A stretch of DNA of 31,868 nucleotides from JBFHER01 sp041584055 (GCA_041584055.1 JBFHER010000010.1:1-31868); one strand, 5' to 3'. Numbered from the stretch's first letter, positions 15,292 to 23,977 are shown. Numbers and translations are program-made. Notes: a model not told the origin generated them from the letters alone.

Positions 15292-17412
15292 TTATAATAA
15301 CTCAACTTTACCTTTTGCCTCAGCCACAACTTCTTTTGCAATCGAACTGCTTACTGGATCATAATGCGAGAACTCCATGGATGAAGTTGCACGACCCGAA
15401 GAAATTGTCCTTAGAGTTGTAACATAACCAAACATTTCTGCCAATGGCACTTTTGCTTTAATAACTCGAGCACCTGATTTGTTAGACTCCATACCTTCTA
15501 CCTGACCACGACGTTTATTCAAGTCACCGATAATGTCACCCATGTATTCTTCAGGAGTTACAACCTCCATTTTCATTACGGGCTCCAGTAAAACCGGTTT
15601 TGCCTGCGCACATGCATGTTTAAAAGCCTGTACACCACAAATCTCGAACGAAAGCTGATCAGAATCCACAGGGTGATATGATCCGTCGAAAAGCTCAACC
15701 TTTAATGATTCCACAGGAAAACCGGCAAGCACACCATTTCGCATGGCTGATTCGAAACCTTTCTGAACAGAAGGAATAAATTCTTTTGGAATATTTCCAC
15801 CTTTCACTTTATCTTCGAAAACCAAACCGGGCTCTTTTGTGTCTTCAGCAGGTCCAACCTTTACCTGAATATCTGCAAATTTACCACGTCCACCTGATTG
15901 CTTTTTGAATACTTCGCGAAGCTCAACAGTTTGAGTGATCGATTCTTTATAATTTACCTGAGGACGTCCCTGGTTACATTCAACCTTGAACTCACGACGC
16001 AAACGGTCGATAATAATCTCCAGGTGTAATTCACCCATACCTGAGATAACAGTCTGCCCTGATGATTCATCAGTTTTCACTGTAAATGTTGGATCCTCTT
16101 CCGCTAGTTTGGATAAACCGTTTCCTAATTTATCGATGTCTTTTTGAGACTTAGGCTCAATTGAGATACCAATAACTGGATCGGGGAAGGTCATGGATTC
16201 AAGCACAATCTTATGTTTCTCATCGCATAGCGTATCACCCGTTCTGATGTCTTTAAAACCAACACCTGCACCAATATCACCTGCACTGATTTGTTCAACA
16301 GCATTTTGCTTATTTGAGTGCATCTGATACAAACGTGAAATTCTTTCTTTCTTGCCTGATCTTGAATTATACACATAAGAACCTGCAGGAATCACACCAG
16401 AATATACGCGGAAGAAACACAGACGACCAACATAAGGATCTGTTGCAATTTTAAATGCAAGAGCAGACATTGGCTCATTTTCATCTGCCTGACGCACAAT
16501 CACTTTTTCAGGATCATCCACGTCGCAACCTTCAGCGGCACCATTATCAAGTGGTCCTGGTAAGAAAGCACATACAGCATCTAACAAACGTTGAACACCT
16601 TTATTTTTAAATGCAGATCCACAAAGCATTGGCACGATAGACATATCTACCACAGCCTTACGCACAACCGTTTTTATTTCATCCACGGTGATTGAATCCG
16701 GATCTTCAAAATAACGCTCCATCAATTCGTCGTCGTATTCAGCAACGGCCTCGATCATTTTCTCACGCCACTCTGCAGCTGTTTCAACCATGTCGGCTGG
16801 AATATCCTGCAACTCATAACGTGCACCCATTGCTTCGTCGTCAAACCAAACAATGGCTTTATTTTCGATCAGGTCAATCACGCCCTGAAAATTCTCTTCA
16901 GCGCCGATTGGAATTTGCAGAGGAACAGGATTTGATCCCAAAACCTCTCTAACCTGTGTTACTACTTCATAAAAGTCTGCACCGGAACGGTCCATTTTAT
17001 TTACGAAACCAATACGGGGTACATTGTACTTATCGGCCTGACGCCAAACAGTTTCGGATTGCGGTTCAACGCCACCAACCGCGCAAAACAATGCTACAGC
17101 ACCATCAAGCACCCTTAAAGAACGCTCAACTTCTACTGTAAAATCAACGTGTCCAGGGGTGTCAATGATGTTAATTTTGTGCTCATCACCATTGTATTTC
17201 CAAAAACAAGTTGTTGCTGCTGATGTAATCGTAATACCTCTTTCCTGTTCCTGTTCCATCCAGTCCATGGTTGCGGCACCATCGTGCACCTCACCAATTT
17301 TGTGGGTCAAACCAGTATAAAAAAGAATACGTTCAGTTGTGGTTGTTTTCCCGGCATCAATGTGAGCCATGATACCGATATTCCGTCTAAACTTCAAATC
17401 TCCCTTTGCCAT
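15292..17412 (-). CDS. fusA: Elongation factor G
   Basis: GTPase that moves tRNA and mRNA through the ribosome and, with RRF, recycles it. The 706 residues give the full five-domain protein. The G domain has every canonical motif: AHIDAGKT (16-23), RGITI (58-62), DTPGH (84-88, with the catalytic His88) and NKMD (138-141). Domain IV starts near KQSGGRGKFADIQVKV, and the late part has HPVDSDQLSFEICGVQAFKH. It lies between rpsG (26 bases) and rpsJ (12 bases). A divergent paralogue is encoded at 23978-26134. Confidence 0.99.
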   Translation of the reverse strand: MAKGDLKFRRNIGIMAHIDAGKTTTTERILFYTGLTHKIGEVHDGAATMDWMEQEQERGITITSAATTCFWKYNGDEHKINIIDTPGHVDFTVEVERSLRVLDGAVALFCAVGGVEPQSETVWRQADKYNVPRIGFVNKMDRSGADFYEVVTQVREVLGSNPVPLQIPIGAEENFQGVIDLIENKAIVWFDDEAMGARYELQDIPADMVETAAEWREKMIEAVAEYDDELMERYFEDPDSITVDEIKTVVRKAVVDMSIVPMLCGSAFKNKGVQRLLDAVCAFLPGPLDNGAAEGCDVDDPEKVIVRQADENEPMSALAFKIATDPYVGRLCFFRVYSGVIPAGSYVYNSRSGKKERISRLYQMHSNKQNAVEQISAGDIGAGVGFKDIRTGDTLCDEKHKIVLESMTFPDPVIGISIEPKSQKDIDKLGNGLSKLAEEDPTFTVKTDESSGQTVISGMGELHLEIIIDRLRREFKVECNQGRPQVNYKESITQTVELREVFKKQSGGRGKFADIQVKVGPAEDTKEPGLVFEDKVKGGNIPKEFIPSVQKGFESAMRNGVLAGFPVESLKVELFDGSYHPVDSDQLSFEICGVQAFKHACAQAKPVLLEPVMKMEVVTPEEYMGDIIGDLNKRRGQVEGMESNKSGARVIKAKVPLAEMFGYVTTLRTISSGRATSSMEFSHYDPVSSSIAKEVVAEAKGKVELL

Positions 17413-17438
17413 CTTTTCGTCTATTCTTTTATTAAAAT

Positions 17439-17915
17439 TTAAAAACGGAAATGTGCAAATGCACGGTTAGCCTCAGCCATACGGTGCGTATCTTCCTTTT
17501 TCTTAAATGCAGCACCTTCTTCGTTAAACGCCGCAACAATCTCTGCCGACAATTTATCAGCCATGGATTTACCACTTCTTTTTCTTGAATAAAGAATCAG
17601 TGATTTCATGGATATAGAAACTTTACGGTCTGGTCGGATTTCCATAGGTACCTGGAAAGTCGCACCACCAACACGGCGGCTTTTCACTTCTACTTGAGGT
17701 GTAATATTCTCAAGAGCTTGCTTCCAAATCTCGAGTGGAGATTTTTCTTCGTTGGGAAGTTTTGTTTTTACACTATCGAGTGCTTCGTAGAATACCTTGT
17801 ATGCTACACTCTTCTTACCATCATTCATGAGGTTATTCACAAAGCGTGTAACCAATACATCGCCGTATACCGGATCTGGTAACAGCACCCTCTTTTTAGG
17901 TTTTGCTTTTCTCAT
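17439..17915 (-). CDS. rpsG: 30S ribosomal protein S7
   Basis: S7 starts assembly of the head of the small subunit and lies at the E site. The 158 residues begin MRKAKPKKRVLLPDPVYGDV and contain LVTRFVNNLMNDGKKSVAYK (21-40), the RRVGGATFQVPMEIRPDRK beta hairpin and the MAEANRAFAHFRF end. GAGGAAG stands just before its ATG, a weak and very close ribosome site. In E. coli S7 represses its operon by binding the rpsL-rpsG spacer; here that spacer is 135 bases long and can fold. Confidence 0.98.
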   Translation of the reverse strand: MRKAKPKKRVLLPDPVYGDVLVTRFVNNLMNDGKKSVAYKVFYEALDSVKTKLPNEEKSPLEIWKQALENITPQVEVKSRRVGGATFQVPMEIRPDRKVSISMKSLILYSRKRSGKSMADKLSAEIVAAFNEEGAAFKKKEDTHRMAEANRAFAHFRF

Positions 17916-17942
17916 CTTCCTCTAATTGTTTTTCAATTTTAT

Positions 17943-18040
17943 TAAATGGGCTGCTATCTATGAGACTGATCTCACTTCAACGGTTACGTTAAACCATTTA
18001 CTCAACCAAGCTATGCCTTTAATCCACCAATGCGGATTAA
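17943..18040 (-). promoter_or_regulatory. Foldable rpsL-rpsG spacer, possible S7 control site
   Basis: The spacer mRNA (minus strand) can form a hairpin TTAATCC / GGATTAA (18034-18040 with 18019-18025). Downstream of it a long-range stem TAAATGG / CCATTTA (17994-18000 with 17943-17949) encloses two small hairpins, AACG / CGTT (17979-17990) and TGAGA / TCTCA (17961-17974). This resembles a three-way junction. No T run follows, so it is not a terminator. E. coli has its S7-binding repressor site in the same place; the analogy is inference. Confidence 0.45.
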
Positions 18041-18050
18041 TCTTTAATTA

Positions 18051-18425
18051 TTATTTCTTAGGTCTTTTAGTTCCGTATTTTGAACGTCTCTGAGTACGAC
18101 CCTCCACTCCTGCGGTATCTAAAGCTCCACGGATTAAGTGGTAACGAACACCAGGCAAATCTTTTACCCTTCCGCCACGTACCAATACAATTGAGTGCTC
18201 CTGCAAATTGTGTCCTTCACCAGGAATGTATGCATTCACCTCTTTACCATTGGTCAACCTCACCCTTGCTACTTTACGCATTGCTGAGTTTGGTTTCTTC
18301 GGAGTTGTTGTGTAAACACGTACACAAACTCCCCTACGTTGCGGACAAGAATCTAATGCCGGCGCCTTACTCTTATCAATGAGTTTAGTCCGTCCTTGTC
18401 TTACTAATTGCTGAATTGTAGGCAT
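18051..18425 (-). CDS. rpsL: 30S ribosomal protein S12
   Basis: S12 sits at the decoding site and controls accuracy. The 124 residues begin MPTIQQLVRQGR and have the TTTPKKPNSAMRKVARVRLT block with Lys43, and the RGGRVKDLPGVRYHLIRGAL loop with the Lys and Asp conserved in streptomycin-sensitive ribosomes. It is the first gene of the 33-gene cluster, with a good promoter about 45 bases upstream of its ATG. No Shine-Dalgarno is seen. Confidence 0.98.
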   Translation of the reverse strand: MPTIQQLVRQGRTKLIDKSKAPALDSCPQRRGVCVRVYTTTPKKPNSAMRKVARVRLTNGKEVNAYIPGEGHNLQEHSIVLVRGGRVKDLPGVRYHLIRGALDTAGVEGRTQRRSKYGTKRPKK

Positions 18426-18467
18426 TTAATACTTATTTTTATTAATTACACGTCATAAAACGGGCTG

Positions 18468-18498
18468 CAAAGGTAAAGTTCTTTTTTTAAAAAAGCAA
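18468..18498 (-). promoter_or_regulatory. Promoter of the rpsL ribosomal operon
   Basis: On the minus strand TTG (18496-18498) is followed after 20 bases by TACCTTTG (18468-18475), a full match to the Bacteroidota -33/-7 pattern. The predicted leader before the rpsL ATG is about 35 bases. Confidence 0.75.
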
Positions 18499-18700
18499 TA
18501 CCGTTGCCCCATTTTTTTATGTTTGCTTTTAAGCAGCGACAAAGATAATATCTGTGATGAGTTGTGCAAGCGTTTTTTGCAGTTAAAATATTGGATTTAC
18601 TAAAAAAAAGAGTTTTGGTCGGTTTAATGAAGATTTTTGGCATCTTTTTTGCCATTCTTGTTAATAGTGTTTTAAATAAACGACTTTTTAAGACATGTTA

Positions 18701-18731
18701 TTTGTAATTAGATGAACAAATTATAGCTTTG
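18701..18731 (+). promoter_or_regulatory. Promoter of the TPR protein gene
   Basis: TTTG (18701-18704), a 19-base spacer and TAGCTTTG (18724-18731) match the Bacteroidota promoter. The leader to the ATG at 18752 would be only about 15 bases. Confidence 0.7.
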
Positions 18732-18751
18732 CATTTCACAAAATTAATATC

Positions 18752-19621
18752 ATGAAACATTTAATATTTTCATTACTTGTGTTCTTTACCGGCGCACTTT
18801 TACAAGCACAAACAATCGAGGAGTTACAGAAGGAAGGTGAAAACCTTATGAATGACGGAAAAAACGCAGAGGCACTTGCAAAATTCAAAGAGGCCATTGC
18901 CCTGGATAAAACAACAGAAGGCAACAGCATTATATATGCTTATGCGGGCTTGTGTGCTGAAAACATTTCTGACAATGCCGGCGCAAAAGGTTTTTTCAGA
19001 TCTGCAATCGAGCGGGGGTTCGAAGAAGACATTATTTACATAAAGCTTGGGGAGATTTACAAAGATGAAAAAGATTACAAAGGTCAGGAGTTTGTGTTCG
19101 ACAAAGGAATGATCACATTTCCCAACAAAGAGTATGAATTTGGAAAAAAACTGGCATACACATATTATAATAGCAGGCAGTATGCTAAACTTGAAGGATT
19201 AACAAAAAAATTACTTACCCTTGAACCTGATGACACCAAGATGATGCAATTCAATGCCACTGCGCTTCAAGGGCAAAAGAAAATGAAAGAAGCCTATACA
19301 ATGTATAAAAAGTTACATGGACTTGAACCGGACAATTTGTCTGCCAACATATTCCTTGGCAACTATGAATACCAGATGGGCAAGATGCAAATTGACAAGG
19401 TTACGAAGGAGTATGAGTCAATTCCGACACCAACCAGGGTGCAATACAGTGACTTTCAGAAAAAAATACAAATTGCAATTGACAATGGGTATGGAAAGGC
19501 ACTCCCTTACCTTGAAAAAGCAAATGAGCTAAAACCCGATGACAAAAACATCCACAAGATGTTGTATGCCATTTATTTCAAAATGAAGGACAAAGAAAAG
19601 GCAGCTCAATTTGCACCTTAA
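18752..19621 (+). CDS. Exported TPR-repeat protein
   Basis: Unnamed protein of 289 residues. It has a signal peptide (MKHLIFSLLVFFTGALLQAQ, 1-20) with likely cleavage after AQA or AQ, so it acts outside the cytoplasm. The rest is helical with tetratricopeptide-like repeats, for example GKNAEALAKFKEAIALD near 36-52, KKMKEAYTMYKKLHGLEPD, and GKALPYLEKANELKPDDKN near the end. TPR arrays usually serve protein-protein binding; the partner is unknown. It has its own promoter. A lipoprotein gene follows 51 bases downstream on the same strand without a terminator between, so the two are probably co-transcribed. Confidence 0.85.
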   Translation: MKHLIFSLLVFFTGALLQAQTIEELQKEGENLMNDGKNAEALAKFKEAIALDKTTEGNSIIYAYAGLCAENISDNAGAKGFFRSAIERGFEEDIIYIKLGEIYKDEKDYKGQEFVFDKGMITFPNKEYEFGKKLAYTYYNSRQYAKLEGLTKKLLTLEPDDTKMMQFNATALQGQKKMKEAYTMYKKLHGLEPDNLSANIFLGNYEYQMGKMQIDKVTKEYESIPTPTRVQYSDFQKKIQIAIDNGYGKALPYLEKANELKPDDKNIHKMLYAIYFKMKDKEKAAQFAP

Positions 19622-19672
19622 AAGTAATTCATGAATAAGATATATATATTAAACTGAAAAAATAAATTGACA

Positions 19673-20497
19673 ATGAAAAAACTACGATTACTGCCACTGC
19701 TTCTTTTAGGAATCATTATGGTATCCTGTGGCGAGAAACCAAAGAAAGAAAATACGGAGGAAGTGGAGGAAACGGATTCTGAACAACTTGCACTTGAAAG
19801 AGGTGACTCCATTTACAAGGAAACAACAGCGTATTATCCTGGAGAAGGCAGACTGGTTCGCCAGAAGTTTATGGGCTACGTATTTCTAAAAAACGGTAAG
19901 AAAACTGCGATTCGTCATGGAGAGCAAAAGTCTTATTGGAAATCAGGAAAACTTCAGGCCATAACGCAATATGAGAATAATAAGAAACAAGGTCTGGAGG
20001 TCTATTATTACGAGGACGGGGTGAAAAAAATGTATGAACGTAACTATGTTGACGGCAAAAAAGACGGCATTGTTAAAAAGTACTATCGAAGTGGCAGACT
20101 GATGTCGGAGACCCCATACAAAAGAGATTTTCTTGGAACAGGGACACAAACTTATGCTGACACAGAAGAAGGCACCAAACTCACCATGCCGGAACTTGTT
20201 GTTTGGGCAAAAGACGAACGTCGAACAGCGGGAAAATACACAGTTTACGCAAAAGTTGTAAATAAATTTGACAAAACGGTTACCGCAAAGATTCAATTCT
20301 TTTCAGGCATGACTATCTCAAGTGATGGCAGAAAATACATGCACCCCAATTTAAAGGAAGTAAAGCATAAAAATGGTGTTGCATCTATCACATATTACGA
20401 ATCCACCGGATTTCCTCAATTTGAGAGTATAAGCGCCAAGTTCATTTCTACAAAAGGGGCTCCGGTTTTTTTAACCAAAGTGCATACAATCAATTAA
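19673..20497 (+). CDS. Lipoprotein with MORN/YwqK-like repeats
   Basis: A 274-residue protein with a lipoprotein signal: MKKLRLLPLLLLGIIMVSC, with the lipobox cysteine at 19. It should be anchored in the outer or inner membrane facing the periplasm. An acidic linker (EEVEETDSE) follows. The middle carries repeats of the MORN / YwqK type, about 20 residues each: HGEQKSYWKSGKLQAITQYE, KQGLEVYYYEDGVKKMYERN, KDGIVKKYYRSGRLMSETPY. The C-terminal 90 residues are not recognised. The ATG at 19673 is preferred over a TTG two codons upstream because the signal peptide begins there. Some databases label such repeats YwqK antitoxin, but there is no toxin gene here, so I do not infer that role. Confidence 0.8.
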   Translation: MKKLRLLPLLLLGIIMVSCGEKPKKENTEEVEETDSEQLALERGDSIYKETTAYYPGEGRLVRQKFMGYVFLKNGKKTAIRHGEQKSYWKSGKLQAITQYENNKKQGLEVYYYEDGVKKMYERNYVDGKKDGIVKKYYRSGRLMSETPYKRDFLGTGTQTYADTEEGTKLTMPELVVWAKDERRTAGKYTVYAKVVNKFDKTVTAKIQFFSGMTISSDGRKYMHPNLKEVKHKNGVASITYYESTGFPQFESISAKFISTKGAPVFLTKVHTIN

Positions 20498-20515
20498 TAT
20501 CAGCACACATCATAT

Positions 20516-20549
20516 AAAAAAAAGAGCTGCAGTTTGCAGCTCTTTTTTT
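20516..20549. terminator. Bidirectional terminator between convergent genes
   Basis: The stem AAAGAGCTGCA / TGCAGCTCTTT (20521-20531 with 20535-20545) with a 3-base loop is flanked by A and T runs on both sides. It can therefore stop transcription from the lipoprotein gene (+) and from ribBA (-). Confidence 0.9.
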
Positions 20550-20563
20550 ATATCTTCATTGTT

Positions 20564-21814
20564 CTATTCAGTTCTCTTTTTCTTAGCCTGTTCTTCATAA
20601 TCAAAGAACTTTAAATCATGCCCCATCCTGTCTCGTTTTGTTTTCATATAAAATGCATTATAGGGATTTGGTTTAATCTCCAGGGGCACATTTTCTACAA
20701 TTTCCAGTCCATAAGCTTGCAGTCCGATTCGTTTTATTGGATTGTTTGTCATTAACCTCATCTTGGTAATGCCCAATTCTCTTAAAATCTGGGCTCCAAC
20801 CCCATAATCTCTTTCATCTGAATCAAACCCAAGGTGTACATTGGCCTCTACCGTATCAAGCCCTTCCTCCTGCAACTTATAGGCTTTGATTTTATTCATT
20901 AAGCCAATTCCACGCCCTTCCTGATTCATATAGACCAACACGCCCTTTCCCTCTTTTTCGATCATTTGCATGGCTTTATGCAGTTGTTCACCACATTCAC
21001 ACCTCATGGATCCAAAAATATCACCGGTCATGCAAGATGAATGCACTCTCACAAGAACCTCATCACCCTGTCCTAATTCTCCTTTTATCAAGGCAATGTG
21101 CTCCTGTCCTGTTGATGTTTGGACAAAAGGAATCAGGTTAAAGTGACCCCATTGGGTTGGCATTTGCACTTCAACACCTTTTTCAACTAAACTTTCATTT
21201 TTCAAACGAAACGAAATAAGATCCTTAATGGAGATTATTTTCATGGCATGCGTTTCCGCCACCTTTATCAGATCAGGCAGGCGCGCCATGGTACCATCTT
21301 CGTTGAGTATTTCTACCAGAACGCCGGCAGGTTTCAGGCCTGCGAGGCGAGCCAAATCCACTGCAGCCTCTGTGTGTCCTGCACGTCTTAAAACACCTCT
21401 GCTTCTGGCTTTTAATGGAAATATATGACCTGGTCGTCCTAAATCTTCGGCATTTGTTTTATCATCTGCAAGGGCCAGTATAGTTTTTGCCCTATCACTT
21501 GCTGAAATACCAGTGGTGCATCCATCCCCCAGCTTATCCACTGAAACAGTAAATGCCGTCTGATGTGTGGCAGTATTACTCCCCACCATCATTTCCAATT
21601 GCAATTCCTCACAACGTTCTTCCAGCAAAGGCACACATATGAGCCCCCGCCCATTTGTGGCCATAAAGTTCACCATTTCGGTGGTTACCATCTCTGCTGC
21701 ACAAATAAAGTCTCCTTCATTTTCACGATCTTCATCATCAACAACAATGACCATTTTGCCCATTTTGATATCTTCAAGGGCTTCCTCTATCGTATTCAAA
21801 ACTATTTCCGCCAT
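20564..21814 (-). CDS. ribBA: Bifunctional DHBP synthase / GTP cyclohydrolase II
   Basis: Makes both precursors of riboflavin: the N-terminal half turns ribulose 5-phosphate into dihydroxybutanone phosphate, and the C-terminal half opens GTP. With the start at 21814 the protein has 416 residues. The RibB half (about 1-203) has DDEDRENEGDF (26-36) and RAGHTEAAVDLARLAGL with His147-Thr-Glu149. The RibA half has the zinc cysteines Cys261, Cys272 and Cys274 (SSCMTGDIFGSMRCECG) and the EGRGIGL motif. A longer frame begins 18 codons upstream, but those codons lie within the lptF/G coding end and do not fit the family. The ATG at 21814 is 2 bases after the lptF/G stop. Confidence 0.97.
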   Translation of the reverse strand: MAEIVLNTIEEALEDIKMGKMVIVVDDEDRENEGDFICAAEMVTTEMVNFMATNGRGLICVPLLEERCEELQLEMMVGSNTATHQTAFTVSVDKLGDGCTTGISASDRAKTILALADDKTNAEDLGRPGHIFPLKARSRGVLRRAGHTEAAVDLARLAGLKPAGVLVEILNEDGTMARLPDLIKVAETHAMKIISIKDLISFRLKNESLVEKGVEVQMPTQWGHFNLIPFVQTSTGQEHIALIKGELGQGDEVLVRVHSSCMTGDIFGSMRCECGEQLHKAMQMIEKEGKGVLVYMNQEGRGIGLMNKIKAYKLQEEGLDTVEANVHLGFDSDERDYGVGAQILRELGITKMRLMTNNPIKRIGLQAYGLEIVENVPLEIKPNPYNAFYMKTKRDRMGHDLKFFDYEEQAKKKRTE

Positions 21815-21816
21815 AT

Positions 21817-23265
21817 CTATTTTATTTCTTCCGTTTTGTCCTTTTTCTTTAAAAGCCTGTTCACCCATTTTAAATAATTATCAGCATTCAGTATTACCGA
21901 ATCTGCAGTTGCCTGCCTTGTGAGGAACAATCCGATGGGTAGCAACACGAACGAGCTAAGCCATGCGCCAAACCAGACGGATGTAACGCCCTCAACAGCC
22001 ATGTGTTTTCCGAGACTGTCCACAACATAATACAAAATAAAGAAAAAGACGGCCAGTACAACCGGCAGACCAAATCCTCCTTTCCTTACAATGGCTCCCA
22101 AAGGCGCTCCGATCAACATTAACAGCAAGCCAACAAGGGCAAGGGCATACCTGTTGTGGATTTCATATTCATGCCTTCGAATATTGGAAACATAACTTTC
22201 TGTTGTTCTGTTTCTGTTAAAAACATCCTGCTTATGTTTTCTGGCACTTGCCAACGCGGCATTTAAAACCTGTTCCTGTTTTTCTTTCGAACTGAATTGA
22301 AACAGGCTATCCATGTTTACCTCAGCAATCCTTAAACTATCCATTTCAACCATCCGTCGCTTCAACACCAAAGGCGGATAACGTCCCTGAATGTTTGCGC
22401 GCACAAATTCCTGAAGGCGCACATCTTCTCGCTGCCCCAGTGAATCCACAGCCTTAACAAGTTGTGGGATACTTAAGCTGAAATATTGTCCTTTGGCCCT
22501 TTCATCATCCGTTTTTTTAAAACCTTCCTCCAGTGACACAAGCAACACTTCCTGCTGAAATGTATCTCTGCGGTATGGGTCATAGTGGATTGCTTTGTTT
22601 TTTTTATCCTGTTTCAAATCACTGTAGGTTCTTCCCGAAAACAGCGTGAGTATCATGTAACGCTCATCCGCACTTGTCTTCATATAACCTGAATCAGCCA
22701 CCGTAACCAGATCATTGTCCCTGTCACGATGGTCGTATATCTTTAAGTCTTTCAAAAGACCAGTCTCTTCATTTTTATCTGAAACCCGGATCGTAAATCC
22801 ATCAATATCGCTATTGAATTCATTCACCCGAATGTTCATTTCAGGTTTTGCCCTTTTGATGTCCCACATCAGAACACGTAATTTACGATAGGCATCCGGA
22901 TATTTTGTGTTTAGAAAATAAAAATCTGCCATGCACAATAAAACCACGAAGATAACAATGGGCTGCATCACTTTAAACAATGAAACACCGGCGGCTTTTA
23001 TGCTCAGCAACTCCAGTCGCTCACCCATATTTCCGAATGCCATGATGGATGCCAATAAAATGGACAAAGGCAATCCTCTTGGAATAAGGGTAAGCACGGC
23101 ATTAAACAAAAGCTCCACGACAACCTCTGTGCCAAGGCCTTTTCCAACAAGGTATTCGATGTACATCCAAAGGAATTGCATCACCAACACAAACATTGAA
23201 ATAAAAAAGGTCGCAACCAGCGGCGTCAGGAAATTTTGCAACGTGTACCAATAAAGGCGTTTCAT
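21817..23265 (-). CDS. LptF/LptG-family permease
   Basis: Inner-membrane permease of the lipopolysaccharide exporter, working with the LptB ATPase to pass LPS to the periplasmic bridge. The 482 residues show the family layout: membrane segments near the N-terminus (about 12-32, 55-75 and 97-117), a large periplasmic domain (about 125-370), and three more near the C-terminus. RGLPLSILLASIMAFGNMGE and ELLSIKAAGVSLFKVMQPIV are typical. I cannot decide between LptF and LptG. The ATG at 23265 is chosen over a TTG one codon upstream. It is followed after 2 bases by ribBA, so the two are probably one transcript. Confidence 0.9.
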   Translation of the reverse strand: MKRLYWYTLQNFLTPLVATFFISMFVLVMQFLWMYIEYLVGKGLGTEVVVELLFNAVLTLIPRGLPLSILLASIMAFGNMGERLELLSIKAAGVSLFKVMQPIVIFVVLLCMADFYFLNTKYPDAYRKLRVLMWDIKRAKPEMNIRVNEFNSDIDGFTIRVSDKNEETGLLKDLKIYDHRDRDNDLVTVADSGYMKTSADERYMILTLFSGRTYSDLKQDKKNKAIHYDPYRRDTFQQEVLLVSLEEGFKKTDDERAKGQYFSLSIPQLVKAVDSLGQREDVRLQEFVRANIQGRYPPLVLKRRMVEMDSLRIAEVNMDSLFQFSSKEKQEQVLNAALASARKHKQDVFNRNRTTESYVSNIRRHEYEIHNRYALALVGLLLMLIGAPLGAIVRKGGFGLPVVLAVFFFILYYVVDSLGKHMAVEGVTSVWFGAWLSSFVLLPIGLFLTRQATADSVILNADNYLKWVNRLLKKKDKTEEIK

Positions 23266-23287
23266 CAAGCAATAAAATTTTGACTGG

Positions 23288-23295
23288 CAAAATTA
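23288..23295 (-). promoter_or_regulatory. Possible -7 element of the lptF/G-ribBA operon
   Basis: TAATTTTG on the minus strand matches TAnnTTTG and stands 22 bases before the permease ATG. No TTG is seen 19-21 bases upstream, so the match is partial. Confidence 0.35.
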
Positions 23296-23320
23296 CGAAT
23301 AAAAACAAGGGAAAAAAATA

Positions 23321-23353
23321 ATAAAAAACAGGGACACTGATTTGCCCCTGTTT
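23321..23353 (-). terminator. Intrinsic terminator after the START-like gene
   Basis: On the minus strand the stem AAACAGGG / CCCTGTTT (23346-23353 with 23326-23333) with a 12-base loop is followed by T-rich sequence. It separates the START-like gene from the lptF/G-ribBA pair downstream. Confidence 0.75.
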
Positions 23354-23372
23354 ACAACATTTTTTAAGGATT

Positions 23373-23756
23373 TTATAATCCTATATTGTGTTTTAACTTA
23401 TCGATCTGTGCATCCCATAGTTCCAGGGCATCCTCAATCTCATCTTCCTCTGCAAAATCAACGATCACAAGTGCTACCTCATTGGTCAATTCATCGGTTG
23501 CAAGGCGAAACTCAAAATAAGCTGCAGGATCTTCTTCATCTAACCATCTGAAGCGGATGTAATGATTGTTTCGTTTCACAATCATTTCTGCCTCCTGTTG
23601 GGATCCATCCCAGAAAAAAGTAAACATCTTTCCCCGGATATTAACATCGTCACAAAACCAATCAGACAAACCACTGGGAGTACTTAGCAAAGGAAATAAA
23701 ACATTGGGGGATGCATTTAAAATATATTCTCTTTCAACTTTAGACTTAGATGCCAT
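23373..23756 (-). CDS. START-like (SRPBCC-fold) domain protein
   Basis: A 127-residue cytoplasmic protein with no signal peptide. Sequence such as REYILNASPNVLFPLLSTPS, GLSDWFCDDVN and the later FFWDGSQQEAEM resembles the SRPBCC / AHSA1 / START-like fold, which has a hydrophobic cavity that binds small ligands or client proteins. The C-terminal part is acidic (DFAEEDEIEDALELWD) followed by a last helix. The function is not known. The ATG at 23756 (MASKSKVE) is taken over an upstream TTG. It is alone on its transcript, with a terminator behind it, and divergent from the EF-G paralogue. Confidence 0.75.
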   Translation of the reverse strand: MASKSKVEREYILNASPNVLFPLLSTPSGLSDWFCDDVNIRGKMFTFFWDGSQQEAEMIVKRNNHYIRFRWLDEEDPAAYFEFRLATDELTNEVALVIVDFAEEDEIEDALELWDAQIDKLKHNIGL

Positions 23757-23890
23757 GAATTTAAAATTTAAGATCAAAACTTTGGGCGGAATATAAGTAT
23801 TTTTTTTACGCTACCAAAATTAATCCATGGGGCCATTTAAATATGTTTTACAACAATGTTCTTAAATAGATTATCAAAGCCTTCATTTTA

Positions 23891-23920
23891 TTGGAATTGA
23901 TTCAAATATTGGATAATTTG
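23891..23920 (+). promoter_or_regulatory. Weak promoter candidate for the EF-G paralogue
   Basis: TTG (23891-23893), a 19-base spacer and ATAATTTG (23913-23920), which differs from TAnnTTTG in its first two bases. It lies 57 bases before the ATG. No better match was found in this gap. Confidence 0.3.
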
Positions 23921-23977
23921 GAAGCCACTTTCCAAAAATTGGAAGCGTGTTTTTTTCATTCATAAATATTCACAACA

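Larger units (their letters stand above)
18426..18751. other. Divergent intergenic region with two promoters
   Basis: This 326-base AT-rich stretch separates rpsL (-) from the TPR gene (+). It holds one promoter for each direction near its two ends. The middle (about 18500-18690) has no gene I can support; a short minus-strand frame there overlaps the rpsL promoter and resembles nothing. No RNA gene was recognised. Confidence 0.6.

Noticed and set aside
452..18425. Internal promoters in the ribosomal cluster
   Set aside because: I looked for the TTG / TAnnTTTG pair in the longer gaps (2652-2736, 8577-8662, 17916-18050) and found no match with proper spacing.
18446..18655. 69-residue minus-strand frame upstream of rpsL
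   Set aside because: It covers the rpsL promoter, has no recognisable domain and would be out of keeping with the short leader.
19673..20497. Antitoxin of a toxin-antitoxin pair
   Set aside because: The YwqK label rests on MORN-like repeats only. The protein is an exported lipoprotein and its neighbour is a TPR protein, not a toxin.
21815..21868. Upstream start that adds 18 residues to RibBA
   Set aside because: The added codons lie inside the end of the permease gene and are foreign to the family; the ATG at 21814 fits both spacing and homology.
23757..23822. TAATTTTG (23815-23822, minus strand) as promoter of the START-like gene
   Set aside because: The octamer matches, but there is no TTG at 19-21 bases upstream (the nearest CAA on the plus strand is 28 away), so I did not list it as a feature.
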